Below are positions 42,840-55,699 of a DNA stretch of 64,000 bases, in pieces. Numbering within the stretch: position 1 is the stretch's first letter; every line of letters begins with the position of its first letter. Origin of the DNA: Moringa oleifera (taxonomy: Eukaryota > Streptophyta > Magnoliopsida > Brassicales > Moringaceae); contig JAJFZO010000087.1 of NCBI GenBank assembly GCA_021397835.1, positions 5,906,001 to 5,970,000 on the forward strand, given 5' to 3'. The position numbers and the translations under genes were made by a program. The notes beneath the pieces were generated by a model, which searched no databases, was not told the origin of the DNA, and was given only the letters and a program-made list of their open reading frames with translations.

Positions 42840-45800
42840 TCAACGGATTTTGAATCGTGGATACATATGTATTCTTACTATACTGAAACGACTACCATCA
42901 TTAATATTAAACCAATAGCGATTCATACAAGCTAAATCTTCTAATCGAAAATTGGGCCAAAGAAAGAACTTTGATTTAATTAGGTTGAGGTTATTTTTGT
43001 TTTTCTTTCTATCAAGATCTTTGCTTTTAGTCAAAACTTCACCATAGTTTTTTACGTTATTATCAAATCTTGGATTTCTATGCATATCATTTCTATTCTT
43101 TGAATTGAAACAAATTAGAATTCAAAATTCTCTACGACATCTAGGGGATAAAATATTTTCAAGGACAAGGAAATCATAATGATTTTTGTTTCTATTTTTA
43201 GGCATTCTTTGATGTCTTGCAATGGATTCATCAAAAAAAAATTTATCCACATAGCCTTTTCTTGGTATCTTTGCTTTATTTGTATTCGGTGCTTATTCTT
43301 ATGAATCAATGAAATACCTATGGTTTGATATATAATAAATTGTCCATCATTTTTTACAGACAAACGAACTAGTTCGATAATCAATATTGCCTTTTTCATT
43401 AAGTCTAGAAGAGTAAAATTCTTCTGAATCATCAGAATGTTTAGACTCATTTCTCTCCTTTGAATAGAAGATATAGCAATTTCTCTCGGATTTATTAGTC
43501 TAAGCAATAGAAAATATGCTTTGATATTGTTGAGAATTCTTTTATTTAAAGAACCATCTTATCTTAATTGAAAATGCAAATACCTTTTTAGGAAGAAATG
43601 CAGTTATACTTTTGTATTGCTTTTGTATTACTTTTTCTTTCTACGTTTTTTTATATCTGATTTCTCATAATCTTCTTTAATATTTTTTTCTTGGTTTGAG
43701 AGAATTGCTCCAAGATTTGCTTGTTTTTGTTCATTTGATTCAAGCTCCCCCTGTCCTGTGGCTTTTTTTTCTTGATTTTTATTCTCTAATCCAAATTCAA
43801 GAGATTGTTTTTCATTCGATGATATAAAACCCTTTTTCTTTTCAGTGATATTTTTATTAAGATTTTCATTTTCATTAAATTTAAAAGAAGTAATTTGCTT
43901 GGTATCATCCACGGTTTAATCTTATATGCATTATACAGTAAGACAAATTCTGAAAAAAACCAAAGTTCCAGATTTGATATAAGACGACTCAATATTTCTT
44001 CATTCATTCCCATCCAATCAAAAAAATTTCTTTTTTGATTGGATGATTTGATTTCTTGATCTTGATGAGTTGTGAAATAAAAAATACCCTTCTTACTAAT
44101 TTTATCAATTATTTTATAATTATTAACTCTGGTCTTAACATTTTTAATACTCTTGGTATCGATTTCGCCCCAGGACTCAATATCAACCTTTTTTCTAGAC
44201 AAAAGTTAAGAATTCTCCAATCCAAATATTTTCTAGCAAGAATTTTCTCTCTATCCATCATAGAATCTTCTTCTAGATAATTAGAGACTAAAAAATTATG
44301 GGCAGGGATACCTATCAGCATATCAAAAAATTTGCCTTTATCTATGTTGTAATTATCAAAATTTTTTTTCTTTAGAATTAATAGATTTATATGATAACAA
44401 ATCATATCTATAGTTTTTTTTAAATTATATTTGTGATTCAGTAATGGGTCCACTTCAAAAAAATTTTGTCTTTCGTAATGAATTAATTTGCTTTTTTTCA
44501 TATGACTCCCATTTGCTTAAATCTATATTTTGAACTATATAGTGTTGATTGATTCTATTTTGCCATTTTTCTGGTACTAATCTAGGCCATCTAATCTAAG
44601 GTAAATCATATTAATAATGACTTCTTAACTAGTTTTTTCATTGATTTCATTCGCAATTCAAAAAGGTTTTAGGTCTTAATTCGTAATGAAATATTCCTTG
44701 CTCTTTAAAAAAATCTTTTATTTTATTCTTGAGAAAAAAAAAAGGTATTCCGTGATATTGAAAGACAAACCTTAACTTATATAAGTTAATAATTTGGATT
44801 TATGATAATTTGTAAAATACATATGCTTGTGAGAAGGAGGATAGGTCACAAAAATTTTTTGAATTCTTATTTTTAATATTAGAAAGTGAATTTTTTATAG
44901 TTGAAATAAAGTGAATGGTATTTTTATTAGCTTTATTAATTTTTTCTTGATTTACTTCATTATTGTAAATATATTTCTCAATAATTTTTTTTCTTGATTC
45001 AAGAAAAACTTGTGTATTAATACTTGAAATATTAATGATACATAAAAAAATATTGATATATATCCTTTCAATGAAAAATTTTATAAAATAATATGATTTT
45101 TGGATTAATCAAAGATTTCTTCTTTTTAATATCTGCCAGATACTTTTTGATGATTTTAATATTTTAGCATGATAACTTGTTTTGTTAGAACTAATATTTA
45201 TTTTTTGAGTCTTTTTCTTCTCTTTTGTAATTTCTTGTATTTGATTTTTGATTGTCCTTGTTCTATCAATTAGATCTTTCCTTTTGTTTTCTCCTAGTGA
45301 ATAATTTGTCCATTCTATAAATTGAATTTGAACGGACGATTCATGAATCATCTGATTACTAATTATTGAATCTTTTTTCGTTTCATTCGATTCATTAATT
45401 TCTCTTGACAATCCAAATAATGGAATTAAGTTTATTTTAAAAATTCTTTTATTATTCCTATTAGAAATAGAAGGTTTTTAATAACCCATTTTTTTTCTTT
45501 AGACTTCTAGAAAAAAATTTCCTCTTTCTTTTAAAAACCTTAAAACCAAGAAGTACTTACTTTCTAATTTTCTTTTTTTTTTAATTCTTTAAAAATAGGT
45601 TCAAAAAATGAAGGTTGTTTTTGGGTAGAACCAAAAGGAAATTCAGTTTCCATCCCCTAAATTATTAAAAAACAAAAATCATTTTTTCCCCTTTCTTTTT
45701 CTTTTTTCATTGAATCTTTATGAGGGAATTGTAATTTAGATCGGTGCTAAGGTTTAAGGCAAAAAGGGAATAAGATCTTTATCTGAATACCTTCTGTTAA

Positions 45801-46420
45801 CCAATTTTTTGAAAATTCTGTTTCTGATAATTGAACACCATTATAGGTGCATTTAATATGCATTTCTCGAGTCCAATCCTTTAAATCCTCAAACCACTCA
45901 AGAAGTTAAAATAATAGCATACAGAGAATATTTTTAACTATAATCAATGAAGCTAATATAATATATTTTCTAAGAATCGATTGGGTTACTAAGAAGGAAC
46001 CTCGTATAACTTGAGCAAATGAAAGGCTATCCCAGGTTTCTGAAATTTCTATCCATGTTTTTTCCTCTTTTTTGTATTTTTCTCTTTGTCCTTTTCTCTT
46101 TTTTTTCATTTTTTTTGTCTTTTCTTCTGTATAATAAAAAAATTTCTTTGTGTTTCCATATCCAATTTCTAAAAATCAATTTCATCAATCTGGAGATATC
46201 AAATGAAAACAAAAAGGTTGTCTATTCTGTCCAAAAAAAGTGAGGAATGCACATTTGCTTGAAACAGTTCCCGAATAACTATTTTACGCCTTTAGGCATG
46301 CATAGAGCCTTGGATTATGTCTCAATGAAGATCTAGTTGTTGCGAGTAAAGTATCAAAGCTACTTCATCTTTTTTATTAGAATTATCAATATCTTTTATA
46401 TTAGTATAAATATCCTTATT
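42840..46420 (-). pseudogene. ycf1: ycf1/tic214, C-terminal part, right of it interrupted by a CACTA element
   Basis: Ycf1 (Tic214) is a very large, Lys/Asn-rich protein of the plastid inner-envelope import machinery. The C-terminal end reads [51 protein letters not shown] and stops at 42840. Upstream pieces in broken frames include [18 protein letters not shown] (about 43490), [13 protein letters not shown] and [13 protein letters not shown] (about 44170-44220), HYERQNFFEVDPLLNHKYNL (about 44480), [20 protein letters not shown] (about 46050) and MNKDIYTNIKD at the insertion edge. Many frameshifts, mostly in homopolymers. Confidence 0.92.
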
Positions 46421-46439
46421 CACTACAAAAAAAAACCCA

Positions 46440-47095
46440 GATTTAACGATCGATTAATTCGTCACTAAATTGAAATAATTTGTCGCAAAAAAATTTAGCG
46501 ACAGATTAATGACAGATAGAATTAGTAGTTAAAATTGTTGTTGCGAGAAAAACTAATAACTGAATTTTGTATCTGTCGTTAAGTAGCGACAGATTAGAGA
46601 CCGTAATGAATCTGTCGCTAATTTAGCGACAAATAAAAATCTGTCGCTAAACTAGTGACAAAAAAGATATCTGTCGCTACTTTTTAGAGACAGATCCATT
46701 TAGCGACACACAAGAATTTGTCGCTATATTAGTGAGCGATTAATATTTGTCACTAAGACTAGCGACAGAATCAAATCTGTCGCTAAAATAGCTACTATAA
46801 AATAGCTACAGATTGATTACAGTCGCTATTATTAACGACAAATATGATTCTGTCACTAAAATAGCTACAGATTGTTTACTGTCGCTATTTTAGCGACAAA
46901 TATGATTCTGTCGCTAAAATAGAGATAGAATAAAATCTGTCATTAAAATAGCGACATAAAATCTGTCATTAAAATCTGTCGCGACAGAATTATATCTGTC
47001 GTTATTTTAACGACTGAATAGTGGTTTGTCGCTAAACTCAAGGGTTTCATTACAAACTAATTAATGACTAATAAATCTGTCGTTAATATAATTAA
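46440..47095. repeat. Left subterminal array of the CACTA element
   Basis: More than fifteen copies of a TAGCGACAGAT-like word in both orientations, often back to back as perfect or near-perfect palindromes (for example TCTGTCGCTAAATTTAGCGACA-like pairs around 46600-46650). This layout is the transposase-binding subterminal region of CACTA elements. The array is longer here than at the right end. Confidence 0.9.
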
Positions 47096-47224
47096 TTTTT
47101 CATAAAAAATAAATTTAAATAACTAAATAAAAATAAAATAAATTAAAATTCATAAAACATAACAAATACAAGATTAAATATCATATTATCTTAAAATACA
47201 ATATTCAAACAAGAAATTACATTT

Positions 47225-48795
47225 AATTATTAGGCGATGCTGGGGGTTTGATTCCCAAAAGGAGAGCCTCCATCCTGCGAATGCGTTCATTCATATCAAC
47301 CTCTCTCTGTAAGCGCTCTCGTAATTCCATCTCGAAGCGTATGCAATCATGCTCCCTAGCCTTACGCTCATTCTCTAATCTCTCTTCTCAAGTCCTACGC
47401 TCCTCTTCCATACGCTCCTCCATAAACTTGCGCTCTAGCTCTATGTGCTCTACCATAGCCTTCATTTGAGAGCGCATATCTTACATAGCTACGTCATCAA
47501 CAGGGCGTCCATTGCTAGAGCTATCGCCTGAATACCATGATAGAGCTTGACTCCCAAGCCCGTACACTCGATGTTTTTTCTCTCCACCTACTGCTTTATA
47601 GTAAAGCTTACTGTAGTCTACCTCAGGTGTATCTGAAGATCCCTCATGTGGTTGAGAAGCTGTGGCAAACAACTCTTCAAACCGTTCCTACAGTAAATAA
47701 AACATTTTGTTAACTTATTAACTGAACCGAATAATGAAATTAAAAAAAAATTACTTGTTAAATATTAAAGGCAATAAACTTACATTTACTTTTTTGGAAC
47801 ACTCATCTATGAACTCATTAGGATTAGATTTTTTAGTGTGAGTCCGTTTAAAAAGCTCTATTGCAGTAGGTTCACGGCTCAACTCACGTGCTTGAAAAAA
47901 ATACATAATAAATAATCATAACACTTTCACTTACATTTCTTAAAAAAATTTATATATCATTCATACCAAGCGTTGACAATGGTTCTGCATGAACATGAAC
48001 CAGCACTATGTTGAGAGGGACCTGACCCGGGTCCACCTGTTTCGCTCCGTCAATTACAGGACATAGTTTCACACTTCTGTTTATACTCTGATCGGTTCCA
48101 TTCTATTTGTCATTGCTCCCATACAGTATCAGGGATAAATTGAGGCTTATTTCTCACCTTATGACGACATGCATACATTAAATCAGCATATCGATCTGCA
48201 GCTTGAACCTCCCATGCGGCCTTCCCCACGCCATCCATATCCTTGTCCCATGTAAAATATTTCTACAATAAAAATAAATGTTAGTAAGTATGATAAAATG
48301 GAATAATATTTTTTTAGGTAAATAATTATACATACTTTGAATTCCTCATAATAAAACTCTTTGGTTTCTTAAGAAACCATCTTCCACGTGTACCTATATG
48401 GATCGACCCTCTCTTGAAAAATTTTATAAATTTTCGCAGAGCATTGATGCGAAGGCTTGATCCTGTCAAATAAGATAATGAACAAATATTAACAAAATTT
48501 ATATATAAAGATAATGATACAAAGTATTAAAAATACTTATGTGTTATTGTTTACATAAATCGACTGTCTACCAGAACTTTGCATACTCTCTGAGCTAGAC
48601 ATCGTAGTAGCAGCAAAGCCAGAAGAAGCTGAAACATGTGGAGATGGTGCAACTGTGTCCTTATCTTCATCTTGGATATGTGGAAGTGAAGATACAGATC
48701 GTGGATCTCTCCCTCCGAGATACTCACCTCTCCCTCCAAAGTCACTTCTCCCTTCAAAGTCACCTTTTCTCCCTCGACCTCTTATCTAATCATGT
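47225..48795 (-). pseudogene. PF03004-type (Transposase_24) second gene of the CACTA element, broken
   Basis: On the - strand the N-terminus is Arg/Gly-rich (RGRGRKGDFEGRSDFGGRGE, about 48785). It continues SSLPHIQDEDKD, SSSESMQSSGRQSIYVNN. Later exons read IKPSHQCSAKIYKIFQERVD, DPYRYTWKMVS-stop-ETKEFYYEEF, KYFTWDKDMDGVGKAAWEVQ, YADLMYACRHK, REPTAIELFKRTH, FIDECSKKVN, then from 47672 TASQPHEGSSDTPEVDYSKL. The C-terminal helix is rich in Glu/Arg (about 47460-47240) and ends PPASPNN at about 47230. This is the companion protein of TNP2-type CACTA elements, probably a DNA-binding helper. Introns seem to lie near 47690-47780, 47890-47970 and 48260-48340. At least four stops make it a pseudogene. 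Confidence 0.8.
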
Positions 48796-48980
48796 TAATG
48801 AACTTGATAAAATTTAGTTTCATAAATTAATAAAAAATTCAAGAAAATCTTTCGTGAAAATCGAACTCAAACCCTTTGAAATACATAATGAAAAGATAAT
48901 ATAAAGAATAACTAGTTCAACACACATTTCTTATAGTAGATTATATAATTAAAATAGTACATTAAATAATTAAAAAAAAA

Positions 48981-51900
48981 CTAATCATCATGTTCAAGAT
49001 CTTCCTCTTCGTCGTTTTCTTCCTTTGTAGAATAATTTTCAAAATCTGGCTCATCTGAAATAGTTTCTTCTTCTTCATCAATATCTATCAATGTCCTACT
49101 TGGATCATTTAAAGATATAAGATGATCGTCCATATCATTCTCAATTTGATGGACATTTTTCTCATCATCTTGAAAAGGCGCATCTTGGCTTGATCCATAT
49201 GTCAAATTAGAGTCTGAAAGTTCAATGATAGATCTGGCCTTTATCTTGCAAATAGCCCACCAATCACGTTTATCACGCTTTAAACTTGGATAAGGAACAT
49301 AATAAACTTGAGCTGCTTGTAAAGCTAACATAAATGGTTCATACTTATTTAATCTCCTTGTGTGATTCACATCCACTAGATTATATGATTTATGTATTTT
49401 TGTGCCCATATTCGGTGTAGAATCAAACCATTCACACTTGAATAAAACAGTTCTTTTGATTGGCAATGCGGGATATTCTAACTATAACACTTCCATCAAT
49501 ATACCAAAATAATCACTTTCATCTGCGTTATAATTGGACCCTTTAATGTAGACTCTACTATTCATTGTAGCTCTATCTGAACCGTGTCTTTTAGTGTGAA
49601 ATTTATACCCATTGATATAGTAACCTGAGTATGATTTCACCGACCTTAATGGACTCTTTGCAACATCCTTGATAGAATTGCAGTTAACAAAGTTTAGTGG
49701 ATCATGAACCTATAAGTATTAGAAAATGAATCATTTGACTACACTAACCAAAAATGATTTAACCAAATAAGAAATTAGATTAGAAGGACGCACGTATAGA
49801 TTAAACCAACTAGAAAAATGAAGCTCCAAATGAGTGTCAATCTCACGATCAGTTATGCGTGAACAATGTTCACGTAATTGAGAAATATAAATCCTACAAA
49901 ATATTAGTATGAAAAATGATGATCATTATCAAAGAATATTTTTAATGTGCAAATGACTTTATCAATTACTATGATTAAGTTATCAAATACGTACTCTGTG
50001 AATGGTTTGACTTCAGGGCAATTCAACAAAACATATGTATGTGCGGCATGATATTCTTCCTCTATCAAGTACCTAGATTTTTCCTTTCCAAATGATCGAC
50101 CATGATGTTTAAAGATCGAGATATTTTCTTCATGCTCTTTCGGCTCATAATCACCAGCATCATTCCGTGATAATTTTCGATGTCGTGTGTTAACATGTGG
50201 CTCGAAGTAGTGTGAGCAAAATGATGATGCCTCTTCAACCAAATATGCATTGCATATCAAGCCTTCCACTTTTGCTTTATTCTTAATGTTATTTTTCAAC
50301 TTTCGTAAGTACCTATGATGATAATTAAGAATGATTAAATAATTAACATGTACAATGACATATATTAATTACATAAAGTAAAGATTAGTACCTTTCAAAT
50401 GGATACATCCATCGATACTGCACTGGACCAGCTATCTTCGCTTCATAAGCCAAGTGCATTGGAAGATGTTCCATTGAGTCAAAAAAGCTTGGAGGAAATA
50501 TACGCTCGAGTTTACATAAAATTATAGGCATTTCATTCTCAAGTCGTTTCATATCTTCACTCTGAATGGTAGTTGATGTAAGTTCTTTAAAAAAAAAGAC
50601 TTAACTCTGTTAATGCATGCCAAACATTAGTAGGCAACAACTCACGAAATGCGATGGGTAGTAATCGTTGCATGAAAACATGACAGTCATGACTTTTCAT
50701 TTCAAACAGCTTCTTCTTCGTCATATCCACACACCTTGCCATGTTTGATACATATCCATCAGGAAATCTCATATTCTTCACCCACTCACACAATGCTTCT
50801 CTACTAGCTTTGTCAAGGTTGTAACAAGCTTTAGGGTATTTTCCAGTGGTCATATTTCTCGCTAACTCAGGGTGTTTGCAAAATGCCTTCAAGTCTTCCC
50901 TTGACTTTGCATTATCCTTTGTCTTTCCTTCTACATTCATGACTGTGTTGAACACATTATCAAACACATTTTTCTCTATATGCATGACATCAAGATTATG
51001 TCGTATTAAGTTACTGCACCAATAAGGTAAATCCCAAAATATACTTCGTTTTCTCCGACCACATGTCTTGCAAATAGGACCATTTATCTGATCATATCCC
51101 ACTTTTGTAACTTTTTTCAGCCCTAATTGATCTATATCATGTAGTAATTCATACCCTATTTAATAGAAGGAGCTACTCTTCTCACCATTTTATTTTTAAT
51201 GAATGCATTTTTATTCCTCTGAAATGGATGATCTTCTGGCAAAAACTTACGATGATTATCAAACCAAGACTGCTTTGGTCCATTGGGAAAGGTAAATGCA
51301 TCTGAATCTTCTCTACAGTAAGGACAAGCCAGTCTTCCTGCTGTACTCCATTCAGACAACATCGAATAGGCAGGAAAGTCACTAATGGTCCACATCAGAG
51401 CAACTTTCATGATAAAATTTTGTTTACAAGAGATATCATATGTGAGCACCCCAACCTCCCATAACATCTGCAACTCTGCTATCAAAGGCTGCAAATAAAC
51501 ATCTAACTTATCTTTTGGATTTTTCGATCCAGGGATGATTATAGTTAGGAACATATGCTCCTCTTGCATGCACATCCATGGGGGTAAGTTGTATGGTGTG
51601 ACTATTACAGGCCATGAAAATTACTGTTGGCCTGACTGACCAAACGGTTGAAATCCATCAGTACTCAAACCTATTCTGACATTCCTACATTCAACAGCAA
51701 AAGATGGATGCGATTGATTAAAATGCATCCAAGCAGGAGAATCAGAGCAATGAAGCATTACACCATCTTCAACCTCGTGTTCTCCATGCCATCTCATATT
51801 CTTAGTTGTGGCTTCTGATGCATATAGTCTCTGTAACCGTGGACTGAGAGGAAAATAATACATTTTCTTATACAGAACAAGTGTTTTTTGTTTATCAGAT

Positions 51901-52675
51901 TCTCTTCTTCGTCTTTTATACCGCGGATGATTGCAAAACTTACAAGAACTTAGTTCATTGTCTTCACCCTAGTATATCATGCACCCGTTATTACAAGAGT
52001 GAATCTTTTCAACCGGTAACCCCATACCTTGCATGCATTTCTTTGTACTATAAAAATTCTCAGTCATGAGATTATCGACAGGCATCATCTCTTTCATTAA
52101 TTGGCAATATCATCATAGCATCTTTCTGAAATATGATGTTCCGACTTTATGTTCATCATTCTTGCAACAGCAGATAATTGTGAATGATTTTGACACCCAT
52201 CCCATTATTGTTGATTATCAGCATTCAACATGTCATAAAAACGTTGAGCATCTGGATTAGGGGATTCCTTCATATGTTCTGGATTAAATTTCGGACCAGT
52301 GGCATCCATTACCATTGTTTGGTATATGTTAACTTCATGCACCGTGGTAGATCCTTCCCTAACATAATATTCAGTTGCCTCTTTATTATAATTCTCATCG
52401 TTTTTCCCATGACAATTCCAAACATAATATCCCGGTACGAAACCATATTTAGCCAAATGATATCTTACCACATCAACAGTTTCATAACGACGATTCTGAC
52501 ACTTTTTACGATTACATGGACACTTTATCTTATCTCCATCTATGAATGCTGGTTGACTACAAGCAAACTGAACGAAATGTTCCATACCATCTAAAAATTC
52601 TTGATTTAAGAATCCATCTATAAGCCTGAAATACATCCATTGGCGATCCAATGTACTCATTTTTTTGTTTCTCAA
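48981..52675 (-). pseudogene. TNP2-type CACTA transposase, full domain set, broken
   Basis: Domain order on the - strand is complete. The transposase-associated domain (52675-52205) has DRQWMYF, FLDGMEHFVQFA, CPCNRKKCQNRR, YHLAKYGFVPGYYVW. The tnp2 core (about 52190-50590) has YFPLSPRLQRLY, MRWHGEHEVEDGVM, SWMHFN-like AWMHFNQSHPSF, IGLSTDGFQPFG, WPVIVTPYNLPPWMCM, GRLACPYCREDSDAF, RHNLDVMHIEKNVFDNVF. DUF4218 (50590-49990) has MEHLPMHLAYEA, RWMYPFERYLRKLK. DUF4216 (49466-48981) has LFKCEWFDSTPN, KYEPFMLALQAAQVYYVPYP and an acidic tail. Damage: stop after ADNQQ, Trp to stop near 51977, stop after SGQQ (about 51619), frameshift near 51160, and frameshift near 52100. It once catalysed cut-and-paste transposition in the nucleus. 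Confidence 0.9.
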
Positions 52676-52699
52676 GTCGTTCTAATTAAACTAGTTCCC

Positions 52700-53359
52700 A
52701 AAAACTTGCCTCCTGAAAATTTTAATAATTTAAAAACTTATTATAATATAAAATAATTATATTATAATACCAAGGACACATAAAACGCAAATGACTTATG
52801 ATATGACTTGTTTAATGTTTTATGCATGCCACCCAAACTTCAAAGGTAAGTGGTCCTATACCATTCAGAAATGTACATTTATGTGAAGCACAATACGGTA
52901 ACTGATTGTTCACTTCATTTTGTAAAAATTTCGACAGCATTTCCCCATAGTTCTCGAAGTACATGACATGTATAAATATGAGTTAGTGTTTTCTATTGAA
53001 ACACACACTCATATTCATTAGTATGTACCCGAAGAACAAAGGAGACGCTACACAAAATTTTTACAAAATAAAATGAACAATAATTTACACGTGTGTTGCA
53101 CATAAATGTTACATTTCTAAACTGTTCAATCTGGACAATTCAAGAATTATTATTGAACAATTTATTGTGATGCACACACAAACACATGATCGACAATAAA
53201 TGTTCACTAATAAATCTCAAACGGGGTATCTAAAGAATATGTGTGAAGTTTAACTTTACCAATAACAATAACATTTTATAATTATCATATAATAGATTAA
53301 TTTAATTGGTTAACATACAAATAAATTTCATGAACAATAGTAATAATCATCCAAATGCA
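52700..53359. other. Promoter-side flank of the TNP2 gene; no gene seen
   Basis: AT-rich non-coding sequence upstream of the - strand transposase; no repeat or coding signal I could pin down. Confidence 0.4.
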
Positions 53360-53930
53360 AATATGTAATTAACATAAACTAAATTTATTTAAAAAAAATT
53401 AACAAATCTAAAATTTAATCAACATGTAAGTCAATTAATTTTCATAAAAATCTAATTAATTAAATTATGTATGTCGTAGAATTATAATGTAACGAAACTA
53501 TTATCTATGTAATCAATAATAAATTAACTAATTTTACTAACAAATAAAATTAACAATTACAAAATTTGATTAAAATTTAACTAATTTAAATTTCATAAAC
53601 TAATATAATTAAATTATTTATATCAAATTATATTCTTATTAAACTATTATCTATCTAATTTGATATAAATAAAATTTTTAATTAACCTATAAATTTAACA
53701 ATTACAGAATTTAATTAACTCCTAACTAATTTAAATGTCATAAAACTATAATTAAATTATTTATCTTACATTATACTAATTAAATTATTTTCTAAATAAT
53801 ATAACATAAACTAAATTTATTAATAAATGAAATTAACAATTGTAAAATTTTAAAAATATCTAACTAATTTAAATTTCATGAAAATCTAATTAAAATATTT
53901 ATCTTAAATTACAATCAAATTCAAAAATTA
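53360..53930. repeat. AT-rich imperfect tandem repeats, ~140-155 bp unit
   Basis: A block with TTAAATTTCATAAA-like, then CTAATTAAATTATTTAT-like, then AACATAAACTAAATTTATT-like words recurs about every 140-155 bp (anchors near 53433, 53588, 53729, 53869). Copies are strongly diverged. Confidence 0.55.
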
Positions 53931-54639
53931 CCTAATAATATACCATAAATTAAATTTATTATAACATAAAATACATAACAAAAAATTTATTTAAAATCTA
54001 TAATATTTCTATAATTATCAAATATAATCCTAATATTCCTATACAATTTTTCCAATCATCAATATCATTATCAATAATTTTAATAATTAACTACACAACT
54101 TATCTAGTAAATGGGAAAGACGAAAATGGATACTTACAGTGGAAAAATTGGAAGAGGAAATGGCACACAATGAAGAAGGCCTTTGACTCTTATGGTCTCT
54201 CACTTGGACTCTTCTCACGAATTGATTCGAACAACCACAACCAAGAAGGCCTTACTTGACCAAGCAAATAGTAGATAATGAGAGGGAAAAGGAACACCAA
54301 GATGCCAAGGAGGGAAACAGTGGCAAACACTTGGCACCCATGACAGCAAGATAAATGGGAGAAAATAGTGTTGCTTGCGAATGAAAAAAGAAATTTCATA
54401 ATCCTAATACATGACAAGGCAATAATCAAAATGAGAAGGAAAAGGAACTGGGTGAAATGGAGAAATTTGAAGAACAGAGATGCAAAGACTGCAAGAGGAA
54501 ATGGGGGAAATGATGCGGTGCTCGCGCAAAAAGAAAAAATTAAGGCTTCAATTTATATGCAATTTAACGATGAAATTTAGTGGCGATCGCTAGAATTGAT
54601 ATCTAGCGATTGAATTAAATTCCGTCGTTGAATCCATAG

Positions 54640-55690
54640 TGAGACAAATCAACTGAAGGCAACATTGCCTTCGCTTCCATGGCCACCCTTGGAGGCCATG
54701 CATAGGTGCTTCCATGGCAGCCACGGCTACCACCTTAGAAGGCCAAGGCGGCCACCTTGGAGGCCATCGCTGCCACCTTCGAAGGCCATGGCTGCCATTG
54801 CGGCCATGCATGGATGCTTTGGTCGCGGCGATGGCTGCCTTCACAACCATGCATGGAGGACTTTGGGGCAGCCATGGCTACCTCTTCGGCCATGTATGGA
54901 GGCTTTCGTGGCAGCCATGGCTGCCTTTGCTGTCAGCGCAGCCATCGCTGCGACCTTCGAAGGCCATGGCTACCGTCTTCGAAGGCCATGGCTACCGTCT
55001 TCGAAGGCCATGGCTACCGCCTTTCAAGGCCATGGCTGCCACTTTCGAGGCCATGGCTGCCACTTTCAAGGCCATGGCTGCCACCTTCAGAGGCCATGGC
55101 TGCCACCTTGGAGGCCATGGTGGCCATGCATGGACACTATGGCGGCAGGCATGGCTGCCTTTGCGGCCATGCATGGTTGATTTGGCGGCGGCCATGGTTG
55201 CCTTCACAGCCATGCATGGAGGCTTTGGTGGCAGCCATGGCCGCCTTCGCTGTCATGGCGGCCATTGTTGCCACCTTCGAAGGCTATAGCTACCGCCTTC
55301 GAAGGCCATGGCTGCCACCTTGGAGGCCATGGCTGCCACCTTCGAAGGCCATGGCTGCCACCTTTGAAGGCCATGGCTGCCACCTTGGAGGCCATGGCTG
55401 CCACCTTCGGGGGCCATGGCAGCCACCTTTGAAGGCCATGGTTGCCTTCATGGGCGGCTGTGGCTGCCTCCATGGGCACCGTGGCTGTCTCCGTGGGTGC
55501 CATGGCTGCCTTCGAAGGCAGCAAGTTGGCGATCACCTTGCTTTATTGGTGGCCATGCATTGTTGCCTTCCAAGGCGGCATGCTCGTGGCCCGCTTGCTT
55601 CTGTGGCACCATGCATGGCTGCCTTCGAAGGCAAGAAGCTTGCGGCTTACGCGACTGCCCATGGAGTGGTCACTAGGCTGCATTGCGTAA
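54640..55690. repeat. GC-rich minisatellite block, 21-22 bp units, inside the CACTA element
   Basis: A stretch of about 1 kb with GC near 60%, in an otherwise AT-rich element, is made of variants of GGCCATGGCTGCCACCTTCG. In the best part the unit starts at 55304, 55325, 55347, 55369 and 55390 (spacing 21, 22, 22, 21). Other parts have a longer compound unit with GCCATGCATGGAGG and TTGGTGGCAGCC. Long open frames run through it on both strands only because the repeat lacks TA-rich stops. Subterminal-type motifs flank it (54570-54645 and 55690-55745). Confidence 0.88.
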
Positions 55691-55699
55691 ATAGTGACG

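Noticed and set aside
43628..44501. Several 94-138-codon open frames as separate small genes
   Set aside because: They are pieces of ycf1 in shifted frames, rich in Lys and Asn, in the order of that gene.
52184..52594. 136-codon + strand open frame
   Set aside because: It is antisense to the N-terminal domain of the TNP2 transposase, whose family motifs are on the - strand.
55304..55440. CRISPR-like array of short repeats
   Set aside because: Units are contiguous with no spacers, lie in a plant transposon, and vary in sequence; it is a minisatellite.
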